64,000 nucleotides of DNA from JAFMJV01 sp034436555 (GTDB lineage Bacteria > Chloroflexota > Limnocylindria > Limnocylindrales > CSP1-4): positions 1 to 64,000 of the forward strand of contig DAOTUU010000052.1 of the NCBI GenBank assembly GCA_034436555.1. Reading direction: 5' to 3'. Made by a program: the position numbers and the translations under genes. Numbering within the stretch: the stretch's first letter is position 1; every line of letters begins with the position of its first letter. Of this stretch, positions 8,495 through 17,311 are shown piece after piece. The notes beneath the pieces are model-generated. The model was not told where the DNA came from. It did not search any database and saw only the letters and a program-made list of their open reading frames with translations.

Positions 8495-8969
8495 GGGCGC
8501 ACTGTGCCACCGCCGACGTGCGACTGCTCGCGGGAATCGGACATGGCACCGTCCGCGGCCTCCCGTTGCGGCGCGCGGGATCGGAGTGGTCCTGGTGTTG
8601 GCCATGCTGCTCGGGGCATGCGCCGGTACCGCGATCGAGGCGCCCGCCGTGGGACACGTCCGTGGGTTCCTTGCAGCCACCGCGCGGCAGGACTGGGACG
8701 CGGCATGGGATCATCTCCATCCGATCACCCAGCGCGAGATGTTCGCAGGCGATCCCGGAGCACTCGCGTCCTGGTGCGATGGCCAGTCGTTCGGTTACCC
8801 GTGGGAATCGATCAGCGCGGTCCAGGACGGCCCGGGCTTCTGGCGCGTCGAGGTCGCCCTCCGGATCGGGCAGGGCGGGGTTCCGGCGTGCTTGACCGAG
8901 GCGCTCGGTGCCGGGCACGCCCTGGCGAGCGTCGGGCCACCCGGTCGACCTGCCGACCGGCTGCTGTGA
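8493..8969 (+). CDS. Small lipoprotein, function unknown
   Basis: About 158 residues with a long basic N-terminus, a hydrophobic stretch and a lipobox LLGAC (VLVLAMLLGACAGT), so it should be exported and lipid-anchored. The mature part begins with AVGHVRGFLAATARQDWDAAWDHLHP, which resembles small DUF4878/NTF2-like lipoproteins in which a two-helix start precedes a cone-shaped sheet; this is tentative. The start is uncertain: ATG 8493 has GGAGG only 4 nt upstream and overlaps the start codon of the divergent Ada-AlkA gene, and ATG 8481 is also in frame. It is the only clear lipobox protein in the window. Confidence 0.6.
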   Translation: MGALCHRRRATARGNRTWHRPRPPVAARGIGVVLVLAMLLGACAGTAIEAPAVGHVRGFLAATARQDWDAAWDHLHPITQREMFAGDPGALASWCDGQSFGYPWESISAVQDGPGFWRVEVALRIGQGGVPACLTEALGAGHALASVGPPGRPADRLL

Positions 8970-9060
8970 CACGTTCGCCTCGACTCGGAGGGTGGCAGCG
9001 GAATCCATGCGACCGGGTGATCGGGTTCGGGGGGGCGTGCGACGGAGGGTGGTGGATGGC

Positions 9061-9428
9061 CGAGTGGCGGCTGGCGCGGCCCGAGTGGCGGCTGGCGCGG
9101 CCGACATGTCGACGGCGGAGCGCGGGTGGGTCGTGGCCCGCTCCGTCCCCGGGCGGGCGTGGTCCGACATGCTGCTTGGCGCGGCCCGAGTGGCGGCTGG
9201 CGCGGCCGACATGTCGACCGCGGAGCGCGGGTGGGTCGTGGCCCGCGCCGTCCCCGGGCGGGCGTGGTCCGACATGCTGCTTGGCGTGGTCGACATCTCG
9301 ACCACGCGCGCCGGCGATGGCGGCGGATGGTGGCCCGGGCGCGCCGATCGGTCGATATGTCGACCGGGTGGCCCTGCCGTGCGACCCGCGGCGGGCGCCA
9401 CGCGATTCCTCGGTCGACATGTCGACCG
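9061..9428. repeat. 105-bp tandem duplication and GTCGACATGTCGAC palindrome cluster
   Basis: CGAGTGGCGGCTGGCGCGGC occurs at 9061, 9082 and 9187; the last two head near-identical 105-bp units that each contain GACATGTCGAC (9103 and 9208). Downstream are CGACATCTCGACC (about 9290), GTCGATATGTCGACC (about 9352) and CGGTCGACATGTCGACCG (about 9411-9428), the last a perfect 18-bp palindrome. The 105-bp copies differ at only a few bases, so the duplication looks recent. Confidence 0.85.
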
Positions 9429-9481
9429 GGAAGGGGGCCCACTCGGACACGGCCGTCTGCGCGGGGTGAGGCCGAGCGTTG

Positions 9482-9487
9482 TACAGT
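9482..9487 (+). promoter_or_regulatory. Candidate -10 element TACAGT
   Basis: TACAGT lies 78 bp before the ATG at 9566 and matches the -10 of the GntR gene. No good -35 box is visible 16-18 bp upstream. If real, it drives the seven-gene coiled-coil/BNR/peptide-ABC operon with a leader of about 70 nt. Confidence 0.35.
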
Positions 9488-9565
9488 CCCTCGACGGAGC
9501 GTGGTGACGGCGGCCGTGCACCTCCACCGCGCCTCGGTCGTTCCTGACCTGGAGGATCAAAGCTG

Positions 9566-10186
9566 ATGACCCACCGTCCCCCGCGGGTCCGACAGCGGCT
9601 CCTGCTCTCGACGCTCACCGCGTGCATGGCCCTCGGCGGTGGCAGCGTGGCAGCCCAGTCGGCATCTCCGGCCCACGTCGGTCCGGCCGCCCCACCGCCC
9701 GCCGTCTCACCCGCCGCCGACGCATCGCCCGCCGCCAGTGCCACGTTGGAGGCGGAGCTGGCGGCCGCCCGGGCGCGCATCGCGAGTCTCGAGCAGCAGA
9801 GCCGCCGCATCGACGACCTGCTCGACGCGTTCGACGACATGTATGACGGCATGGAGGCGGAGCGCCAGCTGATGATCGAGCTGCGCAAGCCGATCCCCGA
9901 CCAGCGGGACGGGGCGGAGGCATACCTCGCTCGACTGTCACGGCTGGCCATCGTGTCCGATCCGGTCCACCTGGGCCAGCCGGCATCGCGGCTGCTGGAG
10001 ACCGCGCCCGTCTACCTCGACTGGCGCGACGGCAGCTACGCCTCTCCGGTTGAACGTGACGCGGCGTTCATCGAATCGGGAGCCGCGGGCTTCAGCAACG
10101 ATCTCGACGATCTCGAGAAGGCCGTCCTGCTCGCCGTCTCCAATCGCCTGGACGCCCTGTTGAACCTGCGCGACCGGATCCGCTGA
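9566..10186 (+). CDS. Secreted coiled-coil protein, function unknown
   Basis: 206-residue exported protein. Residues 1-31 form a Sec signal peptide (RQRLLLSTLTACMALGGGSVAAQ) followed by an Ala/Pro-rich linker. A short coiled coil follows (LEAELAAARARIASLEQQSRR, broken here by heptad leucines), and then a helical domain rich in Asp/Arg. No catalytic motif is visible. ATG 9566 has GGAGG 11 nt upstream. It is the first gene of an operon with the BNR protein and the peptide-type ABC importer, so an accessory extracytoplasmic role in uptake is plausible but unproven. Confidence 0.7.
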   Translation: MTHRPPRVRQRLLLSTLTACMALGGGSVAAQSASPAHVGPAAPPPAVSPAADASPAASATLEAELAAARARIASLEQQSRRIDDLLDAFDDMYDGMEAERQLMIELRKPIPDQRDGAEAYLARLSRLAIVSDPVHLGQPASRLLETAPVYLDWRDGSYASPVERDAAFIESGAAGFSNDLDDLEKAVLLAVSNRLDALLNLRDRIR

Positions 10187-10265
10187 CCAGATGCGGATCG
10201 GTTCCCACATCACCCGTCCCGCGGCGTCGCCCGCCCAGCATGCCGAACATGAGGTCGCCCACCGC

Positions 10266-12446
10266 ATGACCCCGCCGAGGCGCCGTCGCGCCACCCTTCC
10301 CATGCTGCTCGCCGGCGCCCTGCTGCTCACCCTGCCCGGCACGGTGGGTGCCGAGGAGGAGATCGAGGGCGGCGCCGTCGACATCTTCCCCACGCCGCTC
10401 GCCCAGACGGACTTCCTGGCGCCCATCCGCAACGTGCTCGGCGGCCGGGCTGGTCTCATCGCGCGCGCGGAGGATCCCACCTGGGCCCCCGCCGAGGGCG
10501 ACGGGGAGGGCGAGGTCCGCGGCGGCTCAGATGTGGGCGGCTCGGACGCGGGCGGCGTGACCAACCCCGCCGTGCTCCAGGGCGCGGGCGCCGCGCTCGT
10601 CCCGTTCCGCGAGCCAGGTCCGGCGTTCAGCACGAACCTGCTGATCACCCGCGACTTCAGCGCCGCGCCGTACCAGACGGAGCCGCATCTCGCGGTCAAC
10701 CCGCAGGACTCCGACCACCTCATCATGGGCACGATCGACTACAACTTCCCGTCCAACTCCTCCTACGTGAGCCTGGACGGCGGGGAGTCGTGGGAGGGTC
10801 CGTTCCACGTCCCCTACATCATCGATGACCTGGGGAACGGCGGCGATCCGGTGGTGGCCTTCAGCCAGGACGGTGCGACCGCCTGGATGACCGGCATCTC
10901 CATCGGCGAGGAGCACTTCACGGTGGGGCCGGTGGGGGTCTACGTGGAGGTCTCCAGCATCTCCGTGGCGCGCACCGACGACGGGGGCTTCTCCTGGCCG
11001 GAGACGATCTCCAGCGCGCGCAGCCGGGTCACCACCGACGGGCTGACCGCGGACCGGTTCGGGCGCCTCCGGGGCAATCTGTCGATCGGGTTCCTGGACA
11101 AGCCCTGGATCGCGGTCGGGCCGGACCCCGACGACCCGGCCAAGGACGTCGTCTACGTCACCTACACCGACTTCGAGACCGAGTACACGGTGCTCTGGTT
11201 GGGCGAGGTGCCGACCACCATCCCGGTGGCCACCCAGACCACCATCCGGATGGTCCGCTCCGAGGATGGCGGCCGGTCGTGGACCACGCCCGTCGCCGTG
11301 AGCCCGACCGTCCGCCAGGCCTACGGTCAGCAGGACAGCGTGGCGCCCGGCGTGTTCGGCACCGATCGGACGGTCCAGGGATCCCAGCCCGCGGTCGCGG
11401 CGGACGGCGCCGTCACGGTCGCCTGGCTGGACTCGACCGACGACGAATCGATGAAGGGTGCCGGCGAGATCTACGTGGCGCGATCCACGGACAAGGGTGA
11501 GACGTTCGGCACGCCGGTCGTCGCGAGCAGCTTCAACGAGATCGCATATCGGCCGCGCAACGCGTTCTTCCGGTTCTGGGGTTCGGAGTTTCCGCAGCTC
11601 GCCATCGCGCCCGACGGCAAGCTCTACATCACGTACGCGGCGAAGCCCTCCGACCGGCCCCGGGACGACTCGGACATCTACCTCGTGATGTCCGATGACG
11701 ACGGTCAGTCCTGGTCGCGGCCCAGGCGCATGAACGATGACGACACGGACGCCATCCAGTTCTTCTCCAGCGTGGACGTGGCGCCCAGCGGCTCGGTCCA
11801 CGTGATGTGGGGCGACATGCGCGACGACCCCTCGGAGACGCGCTATCACATCTACTACACCTCATCCGAGGACGCGGGCGAGACGTGGGGGTTCGAGATC
11901 GCGGACCTGGACCAGACCCAGGGTGACACCCGCGTGACGGACTTCGCCTCCAACCCCAACCGGGGCTTTCCCGGCGGGCGCTTCATCGGCGACTACTTCT
12001 CGCTCGCCGCCACCGACGAGGACGTGTACATGGTCTGGTCGGACGCGCGCCTGGGCGAGTACGGCGGTCTGAACCTCAAGATCGGCTTCGCCCGTCAGCG
12101 GGCGATCCCGGGACCCGAACTGTTCCTCAGTCCGCCGTCCGGGCCGGGCGGCCAGCAGGTCACGCTCCAGGGGTTCGGCTACCAGGCCAACCTCAACGTG
12201 TACGTCCAGCTGGGGGACTCGACCGTCGCCATCGCGCGCACCGACGACACCGGCCAGTTCACGAACGTGTTCTACATGCCCATCACGAGCGAGGGCGCCC
12301 AGAACATGAGCGCCGTCGATGAGTCCGGCAACCGTGCCACCACCTCGTACTTCACGGAGTTCGGCTTCGGGGACATCGCCAAGCAGCTCGGTGAGCTCCA
12401 GGAGCAGCTGGACGCCCTCTCCCCGGAGGCGTCGGCCGCGCCATGA
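10266..12446 (+). CDS. Secreted BNR/Asp-box (sialidase-like beta-propeller) protein
   Basis: About 726 residues from ATG 10266, starting with a basic-hydrophobic signal peptide (RRRRATLPMLLAGALLLTL). An acidic/Gly linker follows, then a six-bladed propeller marked by Asp boxes: SLDGGESW, RTDDGGFSW, RSEDGGRSW, STDKGETF, SDDDGQSW and SSEDAGETW. The C-terminus holds an IPT/Ig-like segment (SPPSGPGGQQVTLQGFGY) and ends in a short coiled coil. Sialidase catalytic Arg triad and Tyr/Glu cannot be assigned confidently, so it may be a glycan-binding or hydrolytic protein. An in-frame ATG at 10191 is possible but would place 25 residues before the signal peptide. Its stop overlaps the next start (ATGA). 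Confidence 0.78.
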   Translation: MTPPRRRRATLPMLLAGALLLTLPGTVGAEEEIEGGAVDIFPTPLAQTDFLAPIRNVLGGRAGLIARAEDPTWAPAEGDGEGEVRGGSDVGGSDAGGVTNPAVLQGAGAALVPFREPGPAFSTNLLITRDFSAAPYQTEPHLAVNPQDSDHLIMGTIDYNFPSNSSYVSLDGGESWEGPFHVPYIIDDLGNGGDPVVAFSQDGATAWMTGISIGEEHFTVGPVGVYVEVSSISVARTDDGGFSWPETISSARSRVTTDGLTADRFGRLRGNLSIGFLDKPWIAVGPDPDDPAKDVVYVTYTDFETEYTVLWLGEVPTTIPVATQTTIRMVRSEDGGRSWTTPVAVSPTVRQAYGQQDSVAPGVFGTDRTVQGSQPAVAADGAVTVAWLDSTDDESMKGAGEIYVARSTDKGETFGTPVVASSFNEIAYRPRNAFFRFWGSEFPQLAIAPDGKLYITYAAKPSDRPRDDSDIYLVMSDDDGQSWSRPRRMNDDDTDAIQFFSSVDVAPSGSVHVMWGDMRDDPSETRYHIYYTSSEDAGETWGFEIADLDQTQGDTRVTDFASNPNRGFPGGRFIGDYFSLAATDEDVYMVWSDARLGEYGGLNLKIGFARQRAIPGPELFLSPPSGPGGQQVTLQGFGYQANLNVYVQLGDSTVAIARTDDTGQFTNVFYMPITSEGAQNMSAVDESGNRATTSYFTEFGFGDIAKQLGELQEQLDALSPEASAAP

Positions 12447-14833
12447 CGCTCTCGCGCACCGTGTCGCGCGCGGGGACGTGCGCCCTCGCGCTCGTGCTCG
12501 CCGCCTCCGCCGTTGTGACCGCGCAGGATCCGAGCGCGCCGCCCGGCCCCGCCGCGGACACCATCCGCTTCAACTCCTACTTCGTGGACCGGGCACCCCT
12601 GGAGGTCCAGGCGGGCACGATGGACCTGTACCTCTACGGCCTGCGCACGGAGGCCGCCCAGGAGTTGCGCGACGCCGCGGGCGTGCAGCTGTTCCAGGCG
12701 CCCGCCACGGCGCTCTCGCTGGTGCTCAACCCGGCGCCCGCGCCAGAGGGCAGGCTGAACCCGTTCTCGATCCCAGAGGTGCGCCGGGCGATGCAGTCGC
12801 TGGTCGACCGGGACTTCATCGCCCAGGACATCTATCAGGGCCTGGCCCAGCCGATGGTCACCCAGGTCAGCCCGTCGGACTTCGACTTCCTGACCGTCTA
12901 CGACATCGACCGGGGCTCGGGCATCCGGTTCGATCCGGAGTTCGCCCGCCAGCAGATCGCGGACGCGATGACCGCGGCCGGCGCGGAGCTGGTGGACGGC
13001 GTGTGGCACTACGGCGGGGAGCCGATCCGCCTGAAGTTCATCGCTCGCGTGGAGGATGAGCGCCGCGAGATCGGCGACCTCATCCGCGCGGAGCTGGAGC
13101 AGGCCGGCTTCCAGGTGAACATCACCTACCAGGCCTTCGCGCCAGCGGTCCTGTCGGTCTACTCCACCGATCCGGCATCCTTCGAGTGGCACCTGTACAC
13201 GGAGGGCTGGAGTCGCGGCGGCACCCAGCGTTACGACGCGGGAGGCGTCAACTCGTTCGTCGCGCCGTGGCTGGGCAACATGCCCGGCTGGCGCGAGCAG
13301 GGGTTCTGGCAGTATCAGAACGCCACCGCCGACGAGCTGGGCCAGCGGCTCTACCGGGGCCAGTTCTCGAGCCAGCAGGAGCGGGACGAGCTGTACCGCC
13401 AGCTGACCCAGATCGGCCTTGATGAATCGGTGCGCATCTGGCTGGCGACGGTGAACACCACGTTCCCGGCCTCCGACCAGCTCACCAACGTGACGCGCGA
13501 CGTGTCATCGGGGCCCCGCACCACATGGGCGCTCCGCTCCGCGCAGATGCCCGATCGCACGGACATCAACGTGGGCGACCTGTGGGTCTGGACGGAGCGC
13601 ACCACCTGGAATCCGGTGGGTGGCTTCGGGGACGCGTACAGCAACGACATCTGGCGCAACATGGTGGATCCGGCCGTCACGAACGACCCCTTCACCGGCT
13701 TCGTGCGGCCCTTCCGGGCGAGCTACACGGTGGATACGGCGGGTCCCGGGGGCACCCTCGAGGTGCCTGCGGACGCGGTCGTCTGGGACGCCACGGCCGA
13801 TGCGTGGGTCCCGGTCGCCGCGGGGGCCACGGCGGTCAGCGCGGTCACCTATGACCTGTCGAAGTACCTCGGATCCACCTGGCACGACGGCCAGCCGATC
13901 ACGCTGGCAGACGCGTTCTACCCCATCGCCCAGGGATTCGACCTCGCGTACGACCCCGACAAGTCGCGCGTGGAGGTGGCCCTCGCCGCCACGTCCCGAC
14001 CCTACCTCGAGACGATCAAGGGCTACCGCATCAACGACGACGACACGGTGACGGTGTACGTCGACTACTGGCACTTCGACGAGAACATGATCGCGGAGTA
14101 CGCCAGCCCCACCTCGTTCGCGATGCCCTGGGAGGTCCTCGCCGCCATGGACGACCTCGTGTTCGAGCAGCGCCGGGCGGCCTACTCGGACACGGCCGCA
14201 TCGCGCCAGGACGTGCCCTGGCTGTCGCTCGTGATGACCCGTGACGCGAAGCTTGTGGACCGGACGCTGCGCGAGATGGGCCTCAGGAAGGTGGTGCCGG
14301 CGGGCTACTTCCAGGTGGGCGACCGGACGCTCGTCACGCAGGACGATGCGGTCGCCCGCTACGAGGCGGCCCAGCAGTGGTTCGACGATCACGGCCACCT
14401 CGTGATCAGCTCCGGGCCGTACCTCCTGGAGCGCTACGACCCGGCTGCCCAGTATGCGGAGCTGCGCGCGTTCCGTGACCCGGGCTACCCCTTCACCGCG
14501 ACCGATTTCCAGCTGGGGGAGCCGCCCACGCTGACCGTCGCGGACCCGGCGCCAGGGCCCATCGCGATGGGTGCCGATGCCTCGATCCCGGTCACCGTGG
14601 AGGGCCCCGGCACGCTCGCGCTGCGCTTCCTGCTGGTGGACCCGGCGACAGGTGCCGTGGTGACCGGCGGGGACGCGACTCCCGGCACCGAACCCGGCTC
14701 CTTCAGCGTGGACATCGGCGCAGACATCACCGGGACGCTGTTCCCCGGCCTGTACCAGCTCGACCTCGCCGCCAGTTCAGACGGCGTGGGGCTCATCAGC
14801 GAGCGCCGGGTCGACCTCGAGGTGACGCCGTAG
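12443..14833 (+). CDS. ABC transporter substrate-binding protein, SBP_bac_5 family, apparently circularly permuted
   Basis: Peptide/nickel-type extracytoplasmic solute-binding protein, 796 residues, with a Sec signal peptide ending VVTAQD and no lipobox Cys. The usual family segments are present but reordered. The normally C-terminal part comes first: QAGTMDLYLYG, then NPFSIPEVRRAMQSLVDRDF at about residue 110, then the LKFIARVEDE...GDLIRAELEQAGFQVNI region. The normally N-terminal part comes later: LSKYLGSTWHDGQPITLADA at about residue 475 and ISSGPYLLERYDP near 655. A beta-rich Ig-like tail (about 690-796) ends the protein. Length exceeds the usual 500-600. It is coupled to the BNR gene (ATGA) and precedes two permeases and two ATPases. 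Confidence 0.85.
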   Translation: MTLSRTVSRAGTCALALVLAASAVVTAQDPSAPPGPAADTIRFNSYFVDRAPLEVQAGTMDLYLYGLRTEAAQELRDAAGVQLFQAPATALSLVLNPAPAPEGRLNPFSIPEVRRAMQSLVDRDFIAQDIYQGLAQPMVTQVSPSDFDFLTVYDIDRGSGIRFDPEFARQQIADAMTAAGAELVDGVWHYGGEPIRLKFIARVEDERREIGDLIRAELEQAGFQVNITYQAFAPAVLSVYSTDPASFEWHLYTEGWSRGGTQRYDAGGVNSFVAPWLGNMPGWREQGFWQYQNATADELGQRLYRGQFSSQQERDELYRQLTQIGLDESVRIWLATVNTTFPASDQLTNVTRDVSSGPRTTWALRSAQMPDRTDINVGDLWVWTERTTWNPVGGFGDAYSNDIWRNMVDPAVTNDPFTGFVRPFRASYTVDTAGPGGTLEVPADAVVWDATADAWVPVAAGATAVSAVTYDLSKYLGSTWHDGQPITLADAFYPIAQGFDLAYDPDKSRVEVALAATSRPYLETIKGYRINDDDTVTVYVDYWHFDENMIAEYASPTSFAMPWEVLAAMDDLVFEQRRAAYSDTAASRQDVPWLSLVMTRDAKLVDRTLREMGLRKVVPAGYFQVGDRTLVTQDDAVARYEAAQQWFDDHGHLVISSGPYLLERYDPAAQYAELRAFRDPGYPFTATDFQLGEPPTLTVADPAPGPIAMGADASIPVTVEGPGTLALRFLLVDPATGAVVTGGDATPGTEPGSFSVDIGADITGTLFPGLYQLDLAASSDGVGLISERRVDLEVTP

Positions 14834-14877
14834 GGCCATCGCTGTGGCGGCCGCTGTTCGTCCGGGCGGGCAGCCTG

Positions 14878-15909
14878 GTGCTCGTGCTGCTCGCGGTGCT
14901 CGTGCTGCTCGTCGTCAGCCTGGGTGCCACGGGCTATTCGGACCGCATCCTGGATGCGGTCGTGGGCGAGGAGATGCGCGGCCTGCGCACCAGCCTCGCC
15001 CAGACCATCAAGGATCCCGATGAGCTGGAGCAGGCGCTCCGCGTCCGACAGGCGGAGCTGGAGTCGTCCTATGGCCTGGACCAGCCGTGGTACGGGCGGA
15101 TGCCCGCGATGGTGGCGCGCGTCCTGACGTTCGACCTGGGGACCGCGCGGACACTCCGCTCCACCGAGGGCTCCAATCGGATCGTGGACATCGTGATGGA
15201 GCGGCTGCCCAGCACGATGCTGCTGTTGACCACGTCGCTGTGCATCACCGCGGCCTTCGGGCTGGCGCTGGGCGTGTGGCTGGCGACGCGCGTGGGGTCG
15301 CGCGTGGACCGGATCGTGTCCTGGATCTCCGCGGTGTCGTACGCGCTGCCGGGCTGGTGGACCGGCATCCTGCTCATCCTCGTGTTCGGCTTCGCGCTGC
15401 GCTGGCTGCCCACCGGCGGCATGTTCAGCACGCCGCCCCCAACCGATCCGCTGGGCCGCTTCGTGGACCTGCTGTACCACGCGCTGCTGCCCATCATCAC
15501 GCTGGTGCTGGTGAGCCTGGGGCCCGCGGTGTACGTCACCCGCACGATGACGATGACCGTGGCCCAGGAGGACCACGTGACGCTCGCCCGGGCGAAGGGC
15601 ATGGACGAGCGCACCGTGCGCAACCGGCACATCCTGCGGGTGGCGGCGCCGCCCATCGTGACCGGGCTCATCCTGGGCCTCGCGGGGTCGCTCGGTGGGT
15701 CGATCCTGGTGGAGACCGTGTTCGAGTGGCAGGGCATGGGCCGGCTGTACTACGACGCGATCGCAGGCACGCCCGACGAGGGGCTGATCGTGGCGCTCAC
15801 GTTCATGTTCACGCTGCTGTACGTGGTGGCGCGCCTCGTCCTGGAGGTGCTGTACCTCGTGCTGGACCCGCGCGTGCGCTACGAGGATGGCCGTGCGCGC
15901 GCTGCGTAG
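14878..15909 (+). CDS. Peptide-type ABC transporter permease (DppB-like)
   Basis: Inner-membrane subunit of the importer, about 343 residues. TM1 (VLVLLAVLVLLVVSLGATG) is followed by an enlarged extracytoplasmic segment of about 95 residues containing LEQALRVRQAELE, and then five further TM helices. The EAA coupling loop is present as ARAKGMDERTVRNRHILRVA, followed by the typical LGGSILVETVFEWQGMGRL. GTG 14878 is the first conventional start in frame, but the coding-like WRPLFVRAGS lies just upstream from a CTG at 14842, so a non-standard start 44 bp after the binding-protein stop is possible. It overlaps the next permease by 23 bp. Confidence 0.85.
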   Translation: MLVLLAVLVLLVVSLGATGYSDRILDAVVGEEMRGLRTSLAQTIKDPDELEQALRVRQAELESSYGLDQPWYGRMPAMVARVLTFDLGTARTLRSTEGSNRIVDIVMERLPSTMLLLTTSLCITAAFGLALGVWLATRVGSRVDRIVSWISAVSYALPGWWTGILLILVFGFALRWLPTGGMFSTPPPTDPLGRFVDLLYHALLPIITLVLVSLGPAVYVTRTMTMTVAQEDHVTLARAKGMDERTVRNRHILRVAAPPIVTGLILGLAGSLGGSILVETVFEWQGMGRLYYDAIAGTPDEGLIVALTFMFTLLYVVARLVLEVLYLVLDPRVRYEDGRARAA

Positions 15910-17311
15910 GGAGGTGCTGCGCACCGGCGTGGGTCGCCTGGGTGTGGCCATGGCGCTGCTGCTGACCGTGCTCGCGGTGTGGGTCGTGGTCAGCTATCCG
16001 GCGGACTTCGGTCCGAGGCGCTGGAGCGACCCGTCGGTGTGGGCGGACTATCCCAAGGCCGCCCCGCCCGCCTGGACCACGCTCCTGGGTGGCAATCGCG
16101 TCCAGCACCGGATCCTGTCCGCGACCGAGCCCGCGACGGTGGTCACGCGCGGTCCCGCGGAGATCCGGACCTACGCGATGCCGTTCACGTTCGCCGAGGA
16201 CGAGCCGCCCACCTTCCTGTCGTTCCGGATGGGCGAGGTGACGTACAGCGGGCGGCCACCCTCGTACTCGGTGGTCCTGGTGCGACCGGATGGTCACGAG
16301 GTGCCGCTGTTCCGCGACACCGTCCGGGGCCCGCGGCCGGGCGAGCAGCCGCCCTACCGGCGCAACGTGGACGAGCCGATGCGGGTCCTGCTGTCGGCGG
16401 AGCCCACGGCGGTGGAGAGCATCGTCAAGGGTCTCGCCGAGCAGTACGGCGTGGGCGTCGACGCCGCCGATCTCCAGGGCCGACCGGAGCGCGCGCTCTT
16501 CGGCGTGCCCGACGATGCAGGCGGCTACTCGCCGCTCAGGGGCGACTACCGGTTGGAGGTCCGGATGGCGGTCGCGGACACGACCGATACCCTGGCAGGG
16601 GTGGGCGCGGTCGCCGGCGGCTCGGTCTATGGCCTGGCGGGCACCGACACCCAGGGCCGCGACCTCATGGAGGGCCTGCTCTACGGGTTGCCGGTGGCAC
16701 TGCTCATCGGCATCTCCGCGGCCCTCGTGAGCACCGCGATCGGCACGGGGCTGGGCCTCGTGTCGGGGTTCATGGGCGGCCGGGTGGACCTGGTCATCCA
16801 GCGCACGGCGGACATCATCAACAACGTGCCCACGCTTCCCCTGCTCATCTTCATGGTGTTCGTGCTGGGCCCACAGCTGTGGCTCATCCTGCTGGTCCTG
16901 GTGGCCTTCTCCTGGCCGGGACTGACCATCATGGTCCGCTCGATGGTGCTGGGGATGCGCGGTGGCTCGGAGGTGGAGGCGGCCCGCGCGCTGGGCGCCT
17001 CCAGGCGCTGGATCATCCGCAGGCACGTGTTCCCCCACACCGCGCCGTTCGTGTTCACGCAGCTCATCTTCTTCGTGCCCGCGGCGATCCTCGCGGAAGC
17101 CGGATTGGCGTTCCTGGGCCTGGGCGATCCGTCGCTGCCCACCTGGGGCCAGATCCTGGAGAACGGCTTCCGAACCGGCGCCGTGTTCCTGGGGTACTGG
17201 TGGTGGGTCATCGCGCCGGGCCTCGCGATCGTCATCACGGCCGTCACGTTCATGCTCCTGTCGCTGGCCATGGAGCCCGTGGTCAACCCGCGGCTGCGGA
17301 GGGAGTCGTGA
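15887..17311 (+). CDS. Peptide-type ABC transporter permease (DppC-like) with large extracytoplasmic insert
   Basis: 474 residues, well above the roughly 300 usual for DppC. After TM1 (about residues 18-36) comes an insert of about 190 residues rich in Pro/Arg and predicted extracytoplasmic, including SFRMGEVTYSGRPPSYSVVL. Then comes the normal DppC core: GTDTQGRDLMEGLLYG, the EAA loop EAARALGASRRWIIRRHVFP, and LAEAGLAFLGLGDPSLPTWG. The insert could contact the unusual binding protein. Start ATG 15887 lies inside the preceding gene; the stop overlaps the next start (GTGA). Confidence 0.9.
   Translation: MAVRALRREVLRTGVGRLGVAMALLLTVLAVWVVVSYPADFGPRRWSDPSVWADYPKAAPPAWTTLLGGNRVQHRILSATEPATVVTRGPAEIRTYAMPFTFAEDEPPTFLSFRMGEVTYSGRPPSYSVVLVRPDGHEVPLFRDTVRGPRPGEQPPYRRNVDEPMRVLLSAEPTAVESIVKGLAEQYGVGVDAADLQGRPERALFGVPDDAGGYSPLRGDYRLEVRMAVADTTDTLAGVGAVAGGSVYGLAGTDTQGRDLMEGLLYGLPVALLIGISAALVSTAIGTGLGLVSGFMGGRVDLVIQRTADIINNVPTLPLLIFMVFVLGPQLWLILLVLVAFSWPGLTIMVRSMVLGMRGGSEVEAARALGASRRWIIRRHVFPHTAPFVFTQLIFFVPAAILAEAGLAFLGLGDPSLPTWGQILENGFRTGAVFLGYWWWVIAPGLAIVITAVTFMLLSLAMEPVVNPRLRRES

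Larger units (their letters stand above)
8970..9565. other. Intergenic region with palindrome-bearing tandem repeats
   Basis: 596 bp without a credible gene. It holds a 105-bp tandem duplication and a series of GACATGTC-type palindromes (separate entry), then a candidate -10 TACAGT at 9482-9487 for the coiled-coil gene. Open frames on both strands are Arg/Ala/Gly-rich translations of the repeats. Confidence 0.8.

Noticed and set aside
9061..9428. Possible CRISPR array or insertion-sequence ends
   Set aside because: 105-bp tandem units without spacers; no transposase or target duplication.
10266..12446. Calling the BNR protein a sialidase
   Set aside because: Asp boxes show a propeller, but the catalytic Arg triad and Tyr/Glu pair could not be identified.
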